NCBI RefSeq assembly: GCF_000337775.1
Contig: NZ_AOLQ01000009.1
Coordinates: forward strand, 1 to 64,000
Direction of reading: 5' to 3'
Length of the DNA stretch: 64,000 bases
Origin: Haloarcula vallismortis ATCC 29715
Lineage (GTDB): Archaea; Halobacteriota; Halobacteria; Halobacteriales; Haloarculaceae
Position numbers and translations under genes: made by a program
The notes under the pieces: generated by a model
The model's database searches: none
What the model saw: the letters and a program-made list of their open reading frames with translations, nothing else
Told to the model about the DNA's origin: nothing
Part shown: positions 42,205 through 50,170 of the stretch, one piece after another
How positions within the stretch are numbered: the stretch's first letter is position 1
Layout: every line of letters begins with the position of its first letter

Positions 42205-42723
42205 ATGGCGACCGATTCAAATCTTCACTGTCTCTTTACCGGACTTGTTGAGGAGCAGGACGACTCGTACGTGATCGAGATTCCGAAGCAGGAACTCGAA
42301 CTGGGAACGCTGGACATCGAGACGCTGTACCGGATCGCGCTGTTCCAGTCGGCGGCTGAGGCACCCACACCGCAGTCATCGTCTCAATCCAGTCCTGAGC
42401 CCGGGTCCAACTCGCAATCGGAGCCCGAGCCTCGATCCAATTCAGAACCCACGTCTGAGACCCAGTCCGATTCCCGGTCTGACGGGCGGAGCAGGGACCC
42501 GGAGTTCGCACCGTCGTCCCCGCCCGTTGCTGAGGGTGAAACGCGTGTCGTCGAGATCGACAATATCGGCGATAAGGGCGACGGCGTCGCACGTATCGAC
42601 GGCGGGTACGTCGTCATCGTCTCCGACGCCGATGTGGGAGAGCGCCTCCGTGTCGAGATGAATCAGGTCCGCGAGAACGTGGCCTTCGCTGAGATTGTCG
42701 AGCGTCTCCCCTACTACGAATAA
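42205..42723 (+). CDS. TRAM-domain protein with Ser/Pro/Glu-rich linker
   Basis: A 172-residue protein in three parts: an N-terminal ~50-residue conserved block (LVEEQDDSYVIEIPKQELELGTL), a low-complexity Ser/Pro/Glu/Asp linker (~52-108) with imperfect repeats such as PEPGSNS, PEPRSNS and EPTSETQSDS, and a C-terminal TRAM domain (~112-168, VVEIDNIGDKGDGVARIDGGY). TRAM is a small beta-barrel RNA-binding domain; haloarchaea have many TRAM proteins that may act like cold-shock RNA chaperones. The linker length probably varies by slippage of its repeats. Confidence 0.85.
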   Translation: MATDSNLHCLFTGLVEEQDDSYVIEIPKQELELGTLDIETLYRIALFQSAAEAPTPQSSSQSSPEPGSNSQSEPEPRSNSEPTSETQSDSRSDGRSRDPEFAPSSPPVAEGETRVVEIDNIGDKGDGVARIDGGYVVIVSDADVGERLRVEMNQVRENVAFAEIVERLPYYE

Positions 42724-42829
42724 GCACCGCTTCTGTCGACTGGCACCTGCCCCGGCCTGCTGCCAGAGTTAGCGCGACTGTCTGCCACACAGCCGAGGGT
42801 ATATTTTTCCGCCGACTGTCATCCCCTGT

Positions 42830-43453
42830 ATGGGACACGAACACGATGAGAGAGCCAGCGACAGCGAGGTGGGCCACAATCACGATGAGCACGAAGACGG
42901 TGAGCACAGCCACGACCGCGCGGAACATGACCACGACCACAGCCACGGGGAACACACTACCGACGACCATCACGCCCACGACGCCGAAGGGGTCGGCATT
43001 GGTGTTCTCACGGTTTCGTCCTCACGAACGCTAGACGACGATCCGGCCGGCGATATCATCGCCGAGGCTTGCGAAGACGCGGGGCACAGAATCGCCGAGC
43101 GCCGCCTCGTGGCTGACGAGATGGACGCTATCGAGGACGCCGTCGCCGCGTTGCTCGATGACGGCGTCGACGTGGTCCTGACGACCGGCGGGACCGGCCT
43201 CACGCCCGACGACGTGACTGTCGACGCTATCGAACCGCTGTTCGACCGGCCGGTCCCCGGCTTCGGCGAACTGTTCCGCTGGCTTTCCTACGAGGAAGTC
43301 GGGCCGATGGCGATGGCCTCGCGCGCGACCGCCGGCGTCGTTGACGACCGTCTGGTGTTCTGTCTACCCGGGAGCGAGAACGCCGCCCGGACTGGCGCTG
43401 AGAAACTGGTCGCGCCGGCGGTGGGCCACCTGCTGGGTCTCGTCCGCCGATAA
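42830..43453 (+). CDS. moaB: MoaB/MogA-family molybdopterin adenylyltransferase with His-rich N-terminal extension
   Basis: A 207-residue protein. Residues ~55-207 form a MogA/MoaB domain (VLTVSSSRTLDDDPAGDII, VLTTGGTGLTPDDVTVDAIEPL, LPGSENAARTGAEKLV) that adenylates molybdopterin before metal insertion. Residues 1-52 are an added tail with 15 histidines and many Asp/Glu in HxH patterns, fit to bind Zn, Ni or Cu. This is unusual for a cofactor enzyme and suggests metal buffering or copper handling, since copper protects the dithiolene in some MPT pathways. First of the moaB-moaC-mobB/moaE run. Confidence 0.9.
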   Translation: MGHEHDERASDSEVGHNHDEHEDGEHSHDRAEHDHDHSHGEHTTDDHHAHDAEGVGIGVLTVSSSRTLDDDPAGDIIAEACEDAGHRIAERRLVADEMDAIEDAVAALLDDGVDVVLTTGGTGLTPDDVTVDAIEPLFDRPVPGFGELFRWLSYEEVGPMAMASRATAGVVDDRLVFCLPGSENAARTGAEKLVAPAVGHLLGLVRR

Positions 43454-43497
43454 TCCGGACCCGCACGGTTTTGGGCCAGCGTCAGCTACGATTGACC

Positions 43498-43971
43498 ATG
43501 CCCGAGGAGTTCACGCACGTCGATGAGGATGGGGACGCGCAGATGGTCGATGTGGGAGACAAGGCCGAGAGCCAGCGCCGCGCGGTCGCACGTGGACAGA
43601 TTCGCCTCACCGAGTCCACGCTGGCGGCTATCGACGCCGACGAGGTGGAGAAAGGCGACGTGCTGACGACGGCCCGAATCGGCGCGATTCAGGCGGTCAA
43701 ACACACCTGGGAGACGGTACCGATGTGCCATCAGATTCCTATCACTAACGTCGAAGTCGAGTTCGTGGTCGGCGACAAGGCCGTCGAAATAACGGTCGCG
43801 GTCGAAACGGTCGGCAAGACCGGCTGCGAGATGGAGGCCCTGGAAGGCGTGACGACTGGCCTCAACGTCGTCTGGGACATGGTGAAGGCAAACGAAAAGG
43901 ACGAAGACGGCGAGTATCCCACGACGGAAATTCAGGATATCCGCGTGGTCGAGAAGACTGTCGACCGCTGA
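43498..43971 (+). CDS. moaC: Cyclic pyranopterin monophosphate synthase accessory protein MoaC
   Basis: A 157-residue enzyme of the first step of Mo-cofactor synthesis, converting the MoaA product to cyclic pyranopterin monophosphate. Motifs include FTHVDEDGDAQMVDVGDK, HTWETVPMCHQIPITNV and KTGCEMEALEGVTTGLNVVWDM, with the catalytic Lys/His positions of the family. ATG 43498 starts 44 bases after moaB; an extension to 43471 has no support. MoaA is not in this window. Confidence 0.96.
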   Translation: MPEEFTHVDEDGDAQMVDVGDKAESQRRAVARGQIRLTESTLAAIDADEVEKGDVLTTARIGAIQAVKHTWETVPMCHQIPITNVEVEFVVGDKAVEITVAVETVGKTGCEMEALEGVTTGLNVVWDMVKANEKDEDGEYPTTEIQDIRVVEKTVDR

Positions 43972-44044
43972 GGCTGGGCCATCGGAAGCAGATTCGCCGC
44001 TGCCATGAAAAAGGTCTATCTACGTCGCCCTGCTACTGGTGTGC

Positions 44045-44875
44045 ATGCAAGTCCTCGGTATCGTCGGCCACTCCGAGACGGGGAAGACCACGCTGGTCGA
44101 GCGACTGACACAGCGACTCTCCGGGTCCGGACGTGTCGCGACGGTCAAACACTGCACGCATGCGCCAGACGTGGACACGGACGGGAAGGACACGGCTCGG
44201 CACCGGGACGCCGGTGCGGCCGAGACGGTCGCGCTTACCGACGACGGCGAGTGGTACGCGACGGGGCAGTCGCGGACGCTCGATGAGACGCTTGATGCCC
44301 TCGCGCCCGACTACGACTACGCACTCGTCGAGGGATATTCAGACGCGTCCATTCCGAAAGTCGTCCTCGGCGACCGCGAGGTTGCCGACCCAGTCCTCCA
44401 CCGCGCGCCCCACGGCGCGGATGCCGACCTCGACAATATCGTCACAGCGCTGGAGGAACGGGACCCCTACATCACGCTGGAGACGCTTGTAGCGGACATC
44501 AAACGGGACCCGGACGAAGTCTACTCCGGCGCAATCGCGACCTTCACCGGGCGCGTCCGCGCACAGGAGGGGCCGGAGGACCCGCCGACGGAACTGCTAG
44601 AGTTCGAGCGCTACGACGAGGTCGCCGCCGAGAAGATGGCCGCGCTTCGGCGGGACCTCGAAGCCCGGGACGGCGTCTACGCGGTCCGCCTGCACCACAA
44701 GACCGGCGTGGTCGACGCTGGCGAGGATATCGTCTTCGTCGTTATTCTGGCCGGGCACCGGGGCGAGGCGTTCCGCGCCGTCGAAGACGGCATTAACCGT
44801 CTCAAGGAGGAGGTCCCGCTGTTCAAGAAAGAGGTCACCGTCGACGAGGAGTTCTGGGCGCACGAGCGGTCGTAG
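44045..44875 (+). CDS. MobB-MoaE fusion: molybdopterin-guanine dinucleotide GTPase plus molybdopterin synthase large subunit
   Basis: A 276-residue two-domain protein. Residues ~1-130 form a MobB P-loop domain with GHSETGKT at 8-15, VKHCTHAPDVDTDGKDTARH and LVEGYSDASIPKVVLG. Residues ~140-276 form MoaE (FTGRVRAQ, LEFERYDEVAAEKM, ILAGHRGEAFRAVEDGINRLKEEVPLFKKEV), which makes the dithiolene of molybdopterin with MoaD. Fusion joins an early and a late step of the same pathway in one chain. ATG 44045 is preferred to a GTG two codons earlier. Converges with the molybdate permease gene 22 bases away. Confidence 0.92.
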   Translation: MQVLGIVGHSETGKTTLVERLTQRLSGSGRVATVKHCTHAPDVDTDGKDTARHRDAGAAETVALTDDGEWYATGQSRTLDETLDALAPDYDYALVEGYSDASIPKVVLGDREVADPVLHRAPHGADADLDNIVTALEERDPYITLETLVADIKRDPDEVYSGAIATFTGRVRAQEGPEDPPTELLEFERYDEVAAEKMAALRRDLEARDGVYAVRLHHKTGVVDAGEDIVFVVILAGHRGEAFRAVEDGINRLKEEVPLFKKEVTVDEEFWAHERS

Positions 44876-44897
44876 TACTCTTCTCTGACACCGACCG

Positions 44898-45698
44898 TTA
44901 CCGCCACGGCGTCGCCCGCAGTCCGTGTACCACCAGCAACGTGCCGAGCGCGACACTCAGCAATACCACCGCCACGGGCAGTGCCGCGTCCAGCCCGTCC
45001 GAGATGAACGAGGCCCATATCTGGACGGGGAGCGTCCGCGGGTAGTACGCCAGCATCATCGTCGCGCCAAACTCGCCCATCGCGCGGGCGAAGGTCAGCA
45101 CGAGGCCGGCGAGCAGGCCGGGCTTGGCCAGCGGAACCGTCACCGAGCGCATCGTTCCGACCCAGTCGCGACCCAGCGACCGCGAGGCCTCTTCGAGGTG
45201 GTCGTCGATGCCGTCGAAGGCGGCCTTGGCGGTGACGACGAAAAACGGCGACGCCACGAACGTCTGAGCGGCGATGACGCCCAGCAGCGACCGCGTCAGC
45301 GCCAGATCGGTGAGGCCGCCGAGGCCGTTCGGGCCGACGACGGTCAACAGTAACATCCCGCTGACGACCGGCGGGAGGACGAGCGGCAAAACGACGGCTC
45401 CCAGCGCGGCGGTCGCGAGCGCGCCGGTGTTCTTCGAGAGCCAGTAGGCCAGGGGCAGGCCGAACGCGACGGCGATGGTGGTACTGCCGAGCGCGGCGAC
45501 AAGGGAGGTGATCGCGGCGTTGATAACGTACGCCTCGGTCAGGCTCGTCAGCAGCGCCGCCGGGGAGTACGTGAGCACGAGCACCGCTACCGGAACGACG
45601 AAATACAGGAGCAGCACCGCTCCCAGTACAGGGACGAGCTCGCGAACGCCGACCGTGTGTCCGGCGCTGGTTTCACCGCGTGACAGTACTCGGGACAT
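44898..45698 (-). CDS. Molybdate/tungstate ABC transporter permease
   Basis: A 266-residue inner-membrane permease with about six helices and the EAA loop (EEASRSLGRDWVGTMRSVTVPLAKPGLLAG) that docks the ATPase. It resembles the ModB/WtpB type. The gene overlaps the upstream binding-protein gene by 26 bases. The ATPase gene that normally follows is missing: downstream lies the convergent MobB-MoaE gene. The permease must therefore use an ATPase encoded elsewhere. Confidence 0.87.
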   Translation of the reverse strand: MSRVLSRGETSAGHTVGVRELVPVLGAVLLLYFVVPVAVLVLTYSPAALLTSLTEAYVINAAITSLVAALGSTTIAVAFGLPLAYWLSKNTGALATAALGAVVLPLVLPPVVSGMLLLTVVGPNGLGGLTDLALTRSLLGVIAAQTFVASPFFVVTAKAAFDGIDDHLEEASRSLGRDWVGTMRSVTVPLAKPGLLAGLVLTFARAMGEFGATMMLAYYPRTLPVQIWASFISDGLDAALPVAVVLLSVALGTLLVVHGLRATPWR

Positions 45699-46554
45699 CT
45701 CCCATTAGTCGAGGATACGTCTGGCGGAGGGTAAATCCGTGTGATGCGAGCCAGTCACCGGACAGGACTGCCTCGAAGGCTGTACGTGTCGCTTCTTGCT
45801 CATCACGGCGGACGGCTCCGTACTCGATTGGGCTGCCAGTGATTGCCGCGCCGTTTGGCAGTGCATAGCTGGTGGACTGGTACTGTTCCGCGTGCGCGGG
45901 GTCGCCAAGGTGTATCTCTGGCGGAAACTCTCGGAAGGGGTAGTCCCGCTCGATAGCCATGCTCCGGTAGACGAACGCGGCGTCGACGGCCCCCGTTTCG
46001 AACTGCGCGAGCAGTTGCGTCTCGGGGTATGTCTGGTCCGGCGAGAGAACCGCATCAGCCAGACCGGGTTCGTCGTAGTAGTCCGCTGCGAGGGCCAGCA
46101 CGAACAGCGTCCGGTAGCCAAGCGGGTCGAGCGTCGGGTCGGTCCGGCCCAGTGAGACGCTGCCCCCACGGAGCGGGGCGTACCACGGGTCCGCCTCCGC
46201 GACGCGTGCTCCGCCGTCGGTCTCCGGGTTGTATGCCAGCACCATCTCGTTGCTGGCGACCACAGCGTGCCAGGCGGTGTCCATGACCCGGTCGAACAGG
46301 GTCGGATCCGCCAGCGCGACGATAGCCGGGTCGCGCTTCCCGTCGGCGACCAATCGCGCGGCCTGCACAGAGCCGCGGGCTTCGACAGCGACATCAACGT
46401 CTGTTTGGGTTTGTAGCGTCTCGCTGGCCGCCTTTTGTAGACTCCCCGCGACCAGCACGTCCACTCGCTCCCGACCGAACGCCCCACAGCCTGCTGTCGC
46501 AGCGATACCGCTCCCCAGCGCTGTGAGTACTGCGCGGCGGGTCCGGCGGGCCAT
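45673..46554 (-). CDS. Molybdate/tungstate ABC transporter substrate-binding lipoprotein
   Basis: A 293-residue extracellular binding protein. A Tat-type lipoprotein signal is visible: RRTRRAVLTALGSGIAATAGCG, with a lipobox-like ATAGC. The mature part has the ModA/WtpA pattern (VLVAGSLQKAASETLQ, LGRTDPTLDPLGYRTL, DAAFVYRSMAIERDYPF). The RTDPTLDPLGYR segment is typical of the tungstate/molybdate group. ATG 46554 is used because the signal starts there; the frame extends to a GTG at 46626 without support. Divergent from thiC, sharing a 117-base promoter region. Confidence 0.88.
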   Translation of the reverse strand: MARRTRRAVLTALGSGIAATAGCGAFGRERVDVLVAGSLQKAASETLQTQTDVDVAVEARGSVQAARLVADGKRDPAIVALADPTLFDRVMDTAWHAVVASNEMVLAYNPETDGGARVAEADPWYAPLRGGSVSLGRTDPTLDPLGYRTLFVLALAADYYDEPGLADAVLSPDQTYPETQLLAQFETGAVDAAFVYRSMAIERDYPFREFPPEIHLGDPAHAEQYQSTSYALPNGAAITGSPIEYGAVRRDEQEATRTAFEAVLSGDWLASHGFTLRQTYPRLMGDVPSTVTR

Positions 46555-46641
46555 TGTTCGCCTATTCTCCGTTCGCGTACATCGGTGTTGGGGTCGGTCC
46601 CAGTATTGACAGGGCTTCTTTACCACGACCGAACACCGTGA

Positions 46642-46674
46642 TTTATAACCAAGTAGTATAACCTAGTGGTTATG
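46642..46674 (+). promoter_or_regulatory. thiC promoter with overlapping TATAACC repeats (candidate thiamine-repressor operator)
   Basis: TTTATAA at 46642-46648 is the TATA box, ~27 nt before the ATG at 46672. TATAACC occurs twice (46644-46650 and 46657-46663), and its inverted copy GGTTATG (46668-46674) runs into the start codon; AACC-TAGT-GGTT (46660-46671) is a perfect inverted repeat. Occupation here would block both TBP and translation start. Haloarchaea control thi genes with ThiN-domain repressors (ThiR), so this is a candidate site. No leader is left for a TPP riboswitch. Confidence 0.5.
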
Positions 46675-48114
46675 ACGCAGCTAGCAGCGGCCCGGAACGG
46701 GACCGTCACCAAAGAGATGGAGCGGATCGCCGAGCGCGAGAGCGTCGCGCCCGAATTCGTCCGGCAGCAAGTCGCCGACGGACAGGCGGTGATTCCCGCA
46801 AACGTCGGTCACGACGCACTCGACCCGATGATTATCGGCCGGGAGTTTGCGACGAAGGTCAACGCGAACATCGGCAACAGCGAGGAGACCAGCGACATCG
46901 AGGGCGAACTGGAGAAGCTCCACACTGCCGTCCACTACGGCGCAGACACAGTGATGGACCTCTCGACAGGGAGCAATCTCGACGAAATTCGGTCGGCCAA
47001 CGTCGAACATTCGCCGGTCCCAATCGGAACGGTCCCCATCTACGAAGCGGTCAAGCGCGCCGGTGATGCGAGCGAGATTACGCACGAACTACTGCTGGAT
47101 GTCATCGAGAAGCAGGCGAAACAGGGCGTCGATTACATGACCATCCACGCCGGTGTCCGGATGGAACACCTGCCGCTGACCGACGGCCGGAAGACGGGTA
47201 TCGTCTCCCGTGGCGGTTCCATTCTCGCACAGTGGATGGAGGAAAACGGAATGGAAAACCCACTGTACGCAACATTCGAGGAGATCTGCGAGATATTCCG
47301 CGAGTACGACGTGACCTTCAGCCTCGGTGACGGCCTTCGGCCGGGCTGTCTTGCCGACGCCGGCGACGACGCGCAGTTCGCCGAACTGGACACGCTCGGG
47401 GAACTCACGCGAACCGCACGGGACCACGACGTACAGGTGATGGTCGAAGGCCCAGGTCATGTTCCGATGGATCAGGTCGCCGCGCAGGTCGAACGACAGC
47501 AGGAGGTCTGTGACGGCGCGCCGTTCTACGTCCTCGGTCCGCTCGTGACCGACGTTGCGCCGGGCTATGACCACATCACGAGCGCCATCGGCGCGACGGA
47601 GGCGGGTCGTGCCGGCGCGGCGATGCTCTGTTACGTGACTCCCAAAGAGCACCTCGGTCTCCCGGAGCAATCCGACGTGCGGGACGGGCTCGCGGCCTAC
47701 CGCATCGCCGCTCACGCCGCCGACGTGGCAAACGGGCGCGAGGGGGCACGGGACTGGGACGACGCCCTCTCGGAAGCCCGATACGCCTTCGACTGGCGCG
47801 AACAGTTCGACCTGGCGCTGGACCCCGAGCGCGCCCGCGAGTACCACGACCAGACGCTCCCTGGCGACAACTACAAAGAGGCACGCTTTTGTTCGATGTG
47901 TGGCACGGAGTTCTGCTCGATGCGCATCGATCAGGACGCGCGGGAAGACGGCGAGATGGAATCGATAGAAGCCGATGCCGACGACCGGACTGCCATCGAA
48001 GACTCGCCAGCGGCGGAAGTAAACCGGCCACCCGTCGGTACCCACGACAAGGCTGATGTTCCCGGCCCTGACGCCGATAGCGACTCTGGAACAGGAGGGC
48101 GTGCCGACGATTAG
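46672..48114 (+). CDS. thiC: Phosphomethylpyrimidine synthase ThiC (radical SAM)
   Basis: A 480-residue enzyme turning aminoimidazole ribotide into the thiamine pyrimidine HMP-P. Family blocks are [62 protein letters not shown] and the C-terminal radical-SAM cluster CSMCGTEFC (C-x2-C-x4-C). A ~60-residue acidic tail follows the cluster, a halophilic extension. The start is ATG 46672 on the basis of TATA spacing; a GTG two codons earlier would extend it slightly. Divergent from the molybdate-binding protein. Confidence 0.97.
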   Translation: MTQLAAARNGTVTKEMERIAERESVAPEFVRQQVADGQAVIPANVGHDALDPMIIGREFATKVNANIGNSEETSDIEGELEKLHTAVHYGADTVMDLSTGSNLDEIRSANVEHSPVPIGTVPIYEAVKRAGDASEITHELLLDVIEKQAKQGVDYMTIHAGVRMEHLPLTDGRKTGIVSRGGSILAQWMEENGMENPLYATFEEICEIFREYDVTFSLGDGLRPGCLADAGDDAQFAELDTLGELTRTARDHDVQVMVEGPGHVPMDQVAAQVERQQEVCDGAPFYVLGPLVTDVAPGYDHITSAIGATEAGRAGAAMLCYVTPKEHLGLPEQSDVRDGLAAYRIAAHAADVANGREGARDWDDALSEARYAFDWREQFDLALDPERAREYHDQTLPGDNYKEARFCSMCGTEFCSMRIDQDAREDGEMESIEADADDRTAIEDSPAAEVNRPPVGTHDKADVPGPDADSDSGTGGRADD

Positions 48115-48128
48115 CACGGCGATAGTTC

Positions 48129-48135
48129 TTTATAA
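48129..48135 (+). promoter_or_regulatory. TATA box for the 22-residue membrane peptide gene
   Basis: TTTATAA at 48129-48135 is ~26 nt before the ATG at 48158, the standard leaderless spacing. The element is the same heptamer as in the thiC promoter. Confidence 0.55.
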
Positions 48136-48157
48136 CCGGTGTTCGTCTATTGAAACG

Positions 48158-48226
48158 ATGTCAAAGAAAGTCATCGCCTTCGTCGCGGTCGCTGCGCTTG
48201 CCCTCGTGTACGTCGTCAAGCGGTAA
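48158..48226 (+). CDS. 22-residue single-helix membrane peptide, leaderless gene
   Basis: A very short ORF: two lysines after MS, one uninterrupted hydrophobic helix of ~16 residues (VIAFVAVAALALVYVV), and a final Lys-Arg, then TAA. This positive-hydrophobic-positive layout is that of a genuine membrane micropeptide rather than a random frame. A TATA box stands at exact leaderless distance and the codons are GC-rich like real genes. It lies between thiC and an unrelated gene, both plus strand. Function unknown; it might modulate a transporter or respiratory complex. Confidence 0.55.
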   Translation: MSKKVIAFVAVAALALVYVVKR

Positions 48227-48410
48227 AGCTGTTCGAATAGGCTGTATCGCTAGCTGAATCTACTACCGGCCGCCCTTCCCACTGGTCCTCAACGGCGTCG
48301 CACGGGTGGGGTATCCCGATGGCCGGCAGTATTCTCCCGGTTTCTGCGCTGTCAGCAATAGCGCCGTCACTTTCCGAACCCTTACCCGACGAACGGCCGT
48401 ACCAGCGTGT

Positions 48411-49235
48411 ATGTACGGCGTCGTCACCCGTAACGAGGAGGAGACGGAGTGGTCCGAGTTCGACCGAGCGTTCTACGAGGTCAAGGACGTAACCGGCCGC
48501 GCTGTCGAACCGATTGCGGGCGCGGTAAACATGGTATCCTGTTTCGGAGATAACGCGGTCGAGAGCGAGGAAGACCTGCTCGCGTTCGACGACGAGGGGA
48601 CGCCGGCGACACGGAACCAGCCCTACTTCGACTGGACGTACGTCTGTCCGACCCACGACCGCTACCGGGAGGGTCTACTCGACATCATCGAGGAGGCGGC
48701 GGCCGTCAACGAGGATGTCCGCCTCGACGATGTTGGTTTCCCTCGGGACGAGTACTGCCACTGCGACCGTTGCGAGCAGCGCTTCGCCGACAGCGAGTTC
48801 GAGGACTGGTCGGCCTGGCGCAGTAACGTCATCACGGAGTTCGTCGCGGAAGCCCGCGAGCGCGTGCCCGGTGAGATGTATCTCACGCTGTATCCGGACC
48901 CCTACCCCGGCCACCTCGAAGCCCGCTCGGGCGTCGCGGTCGACGATATCGCCGCGTACGTCGACGAGTTTGTTGTCCCCATCTACGACATGGCCTACTC
49001 GACGACGTACTGGCTAGAGATTCTCGCAAAGGGCTGGCAGGATCGCCTTTCGACGCCGTTCAGCATCGAACTGTACGCCGTCGACGTAGACGTCGACGAC
49101 CTCTCGAAGGCCGTCGAAGTGGCCGATGAGTACGCCGAGACCGTGTTGTTCGGCTACGACGCCAGCAACGCCCGTGCGACCATCCGGCGGATGAACGCCG
49201 ACGCTCGCGAGGGGCAGTCGTTCGGGCCGGAGTAA
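48411..49235 (+). CDS. Conserved protein resembling a TIM-barrel glycoside-hydrolase-like fold, with a Cys pair
   Basis: A 274-residue soluble acidic protein. Strand-loop patterns VCPTHDRYREGLLDIIEEAA, LDDVGFPRDEYCHCDRCEQRFADSEFEDW, YLTLYPDPYPGHLE and VPIYDMAYSTTYWLEI resemble the TIM-barrel glycoside-hydrolase-like proteins that have a CxCxxC segment followed by RF. I cannot name the family. A GH-type acid pair is not certain. ATG 48411 is taken because conserved-looking sequence starts at MYGVVTRNEEE. No signal peptide, so it is probably cytoplasmic. Confidence 0.65.
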   Translation: MYGVVTRNEEETEWSEFDRAFYEVKDVTGRAVEPIAGAVNMVSCFGDNAVESEEDLLAFDDEGTPATRNQPYFDWTYVCPTHDRYREGLLDIIEEAAAVNEDVRLDDVGFPRDEYCHCDRCEQRFADSEFEDWSAWRSNVITEFVAEARERVPGEMYLTLYPDPYPGHLEARSGVAVDDIAAYVDEFVVPIYDMAYSTTYWLEILAKGWQDRLSTPFSIELYAVDVDVDDLSKAVEVADEYAETVLFGYDASNARATIRRMNADAREGQSFGPE

Positions 49236-49254
49236 CGCACTCAATTCCGGCGGC

Positions 49255-49824
49255 TTAGGCCCTGCCGCCGAACCGCTGTCCGCGCCACTGCAGAATCTCC
49301 TCACGGTCACGCGTATCGGCCGGCAGTTCGTCGAACCACCGGGCCTCGCTGATTTCGTGGTCCGGGTCGTTGACGGCGATATCGGTCGTCTCCGCTTGTG
49401 CTTCGTACACCGGCAAAACGCCCCAGGCCATGTTGCCGTCACAGTAGAACTCGACCCGTCCGAGCATCGCCAGACCCTCAATTGTCGCTTCAATGCCGCT
49501 CTCTTCGTCTAACTCCCGCAGTGCGGCCTCCTGAAATGATTCGCTGGCATCGAGTTCACCGCCGGGAAGAACCCACATATCGACGCCTTCGTGCCGGACG
49601 AGCAGGAGTTCGCCAGTGGGTCGGTATGTGAGGGCGTGCGCGCCATAGGGCGCACCGTGGTCCCGGGCGACGGTGGCCACGTCTCGGAATCGGTTCCGCG
49701 GGACGTTCCGATGGCGCGTGAACTCGACGTAGCCGCTGTACTGCTCCCGGAGCCGGTGATACGTCTGCTCGGCGGTCTGACACGCGCCGTCGGCGAGAAA
49801 CCACAGGTCGTCGACGCTCGTCAT
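49255..49824 (-). CDS. NUDIX hydrolase
   Basis: A 189-residue protein. The Nudix box is exact: G-x5-E-x7-REL-x-EE-x-G-I within GELDASESFQEAALRELDEESGI. It should hydrolyse a nucleoside diphosphate linked to another group; substrate unknown. The N-terminal ~65 residues form a helical region not part of the Nudix fold (LADGACQTAEQTYHRLREQYSGYVEF), seen in several haloarchaeal Nudix proteins. ATG 49824 is used; the open frame to 50022 overlaps the start of the next divergent gene. Confidence 0.88.
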   Translation of the reverse strand: MTSVDDLWFLADGACQTAEQTYHRLREQYSGYVEFTRHRNVPRNRFRDVATVARDHGAPYGAHALTYRPTGELLLVRHEGVDMWVLPGGELDASESFQEAALRELDEESGIEATIEGLAMLGRVEFYCDGNMAWGVLPVYEAQAETTDIAVNDPDHEISEARWFDELPADTRDREEILQWRGQRFGGRA

Positions 49825-49977
49825 CTGTTCGAACGCTGTGTGAGCGCCCGCCGTGAGGGCGACGAGTATCCGGGGACCCCTGCCGTGTTGCTCATGGCAA
49901 GCCGTTGGCGCGAGGTGCCTATAAGCCTTCGACACCGAATCAGTCCCTTTTTGACGAGCCACCGAGTACCGCCGGGT

Positions 49978-50163
49978 ATGGCATTCGAAGAGGACGACAG
50001 CGTTATTCTCCACGATGAGCACAGCGACTACGACGGCGAGGAAGGCACCATCACGCAGGTCGTCGAGACGATGTTCGGCGACGCCAACTACACGGTTTCC
50101 TTCGAGGACGGACAGGAGCAGGGCGTCCCCGAGGACAACCTCGAAGCCGCTGAGGACGAGTAG
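49978..50163 (+). CDS. Small SH3-like acidic protein upstream of RNA-processing genes
   Basis: A 61-residue protein with the pattern of a small beta-barrel: VILHDEHSDYDGEEGTITQV, then NYTVSFEDGQEQGVPEDNLE. This is like the KOW/SH3-type barrels found in nucleic-acid and ribosome-associated proteins. It begins 14 codons after a C/T-rich stretch and ends seven bases before the next gene, so it heads the RNase P/proteasome cluster. No catalytic residues visible. Function unknown. Confidence 0.75.
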   Translation: MAFEEDDSVILHDEHSDYDGEEGTITQVVETMFGDANYTVSFEDGQEQGVPEDNLEAAEDE

Positions 50164-50170
50164 GGCCTCG

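Noticed and set aside
46555-46671. TPP riboswitch before thiC
   Set aside because: The TATA box is ~27 nt from the ATG, leaving no leader, and no THI-box sequence is visible.
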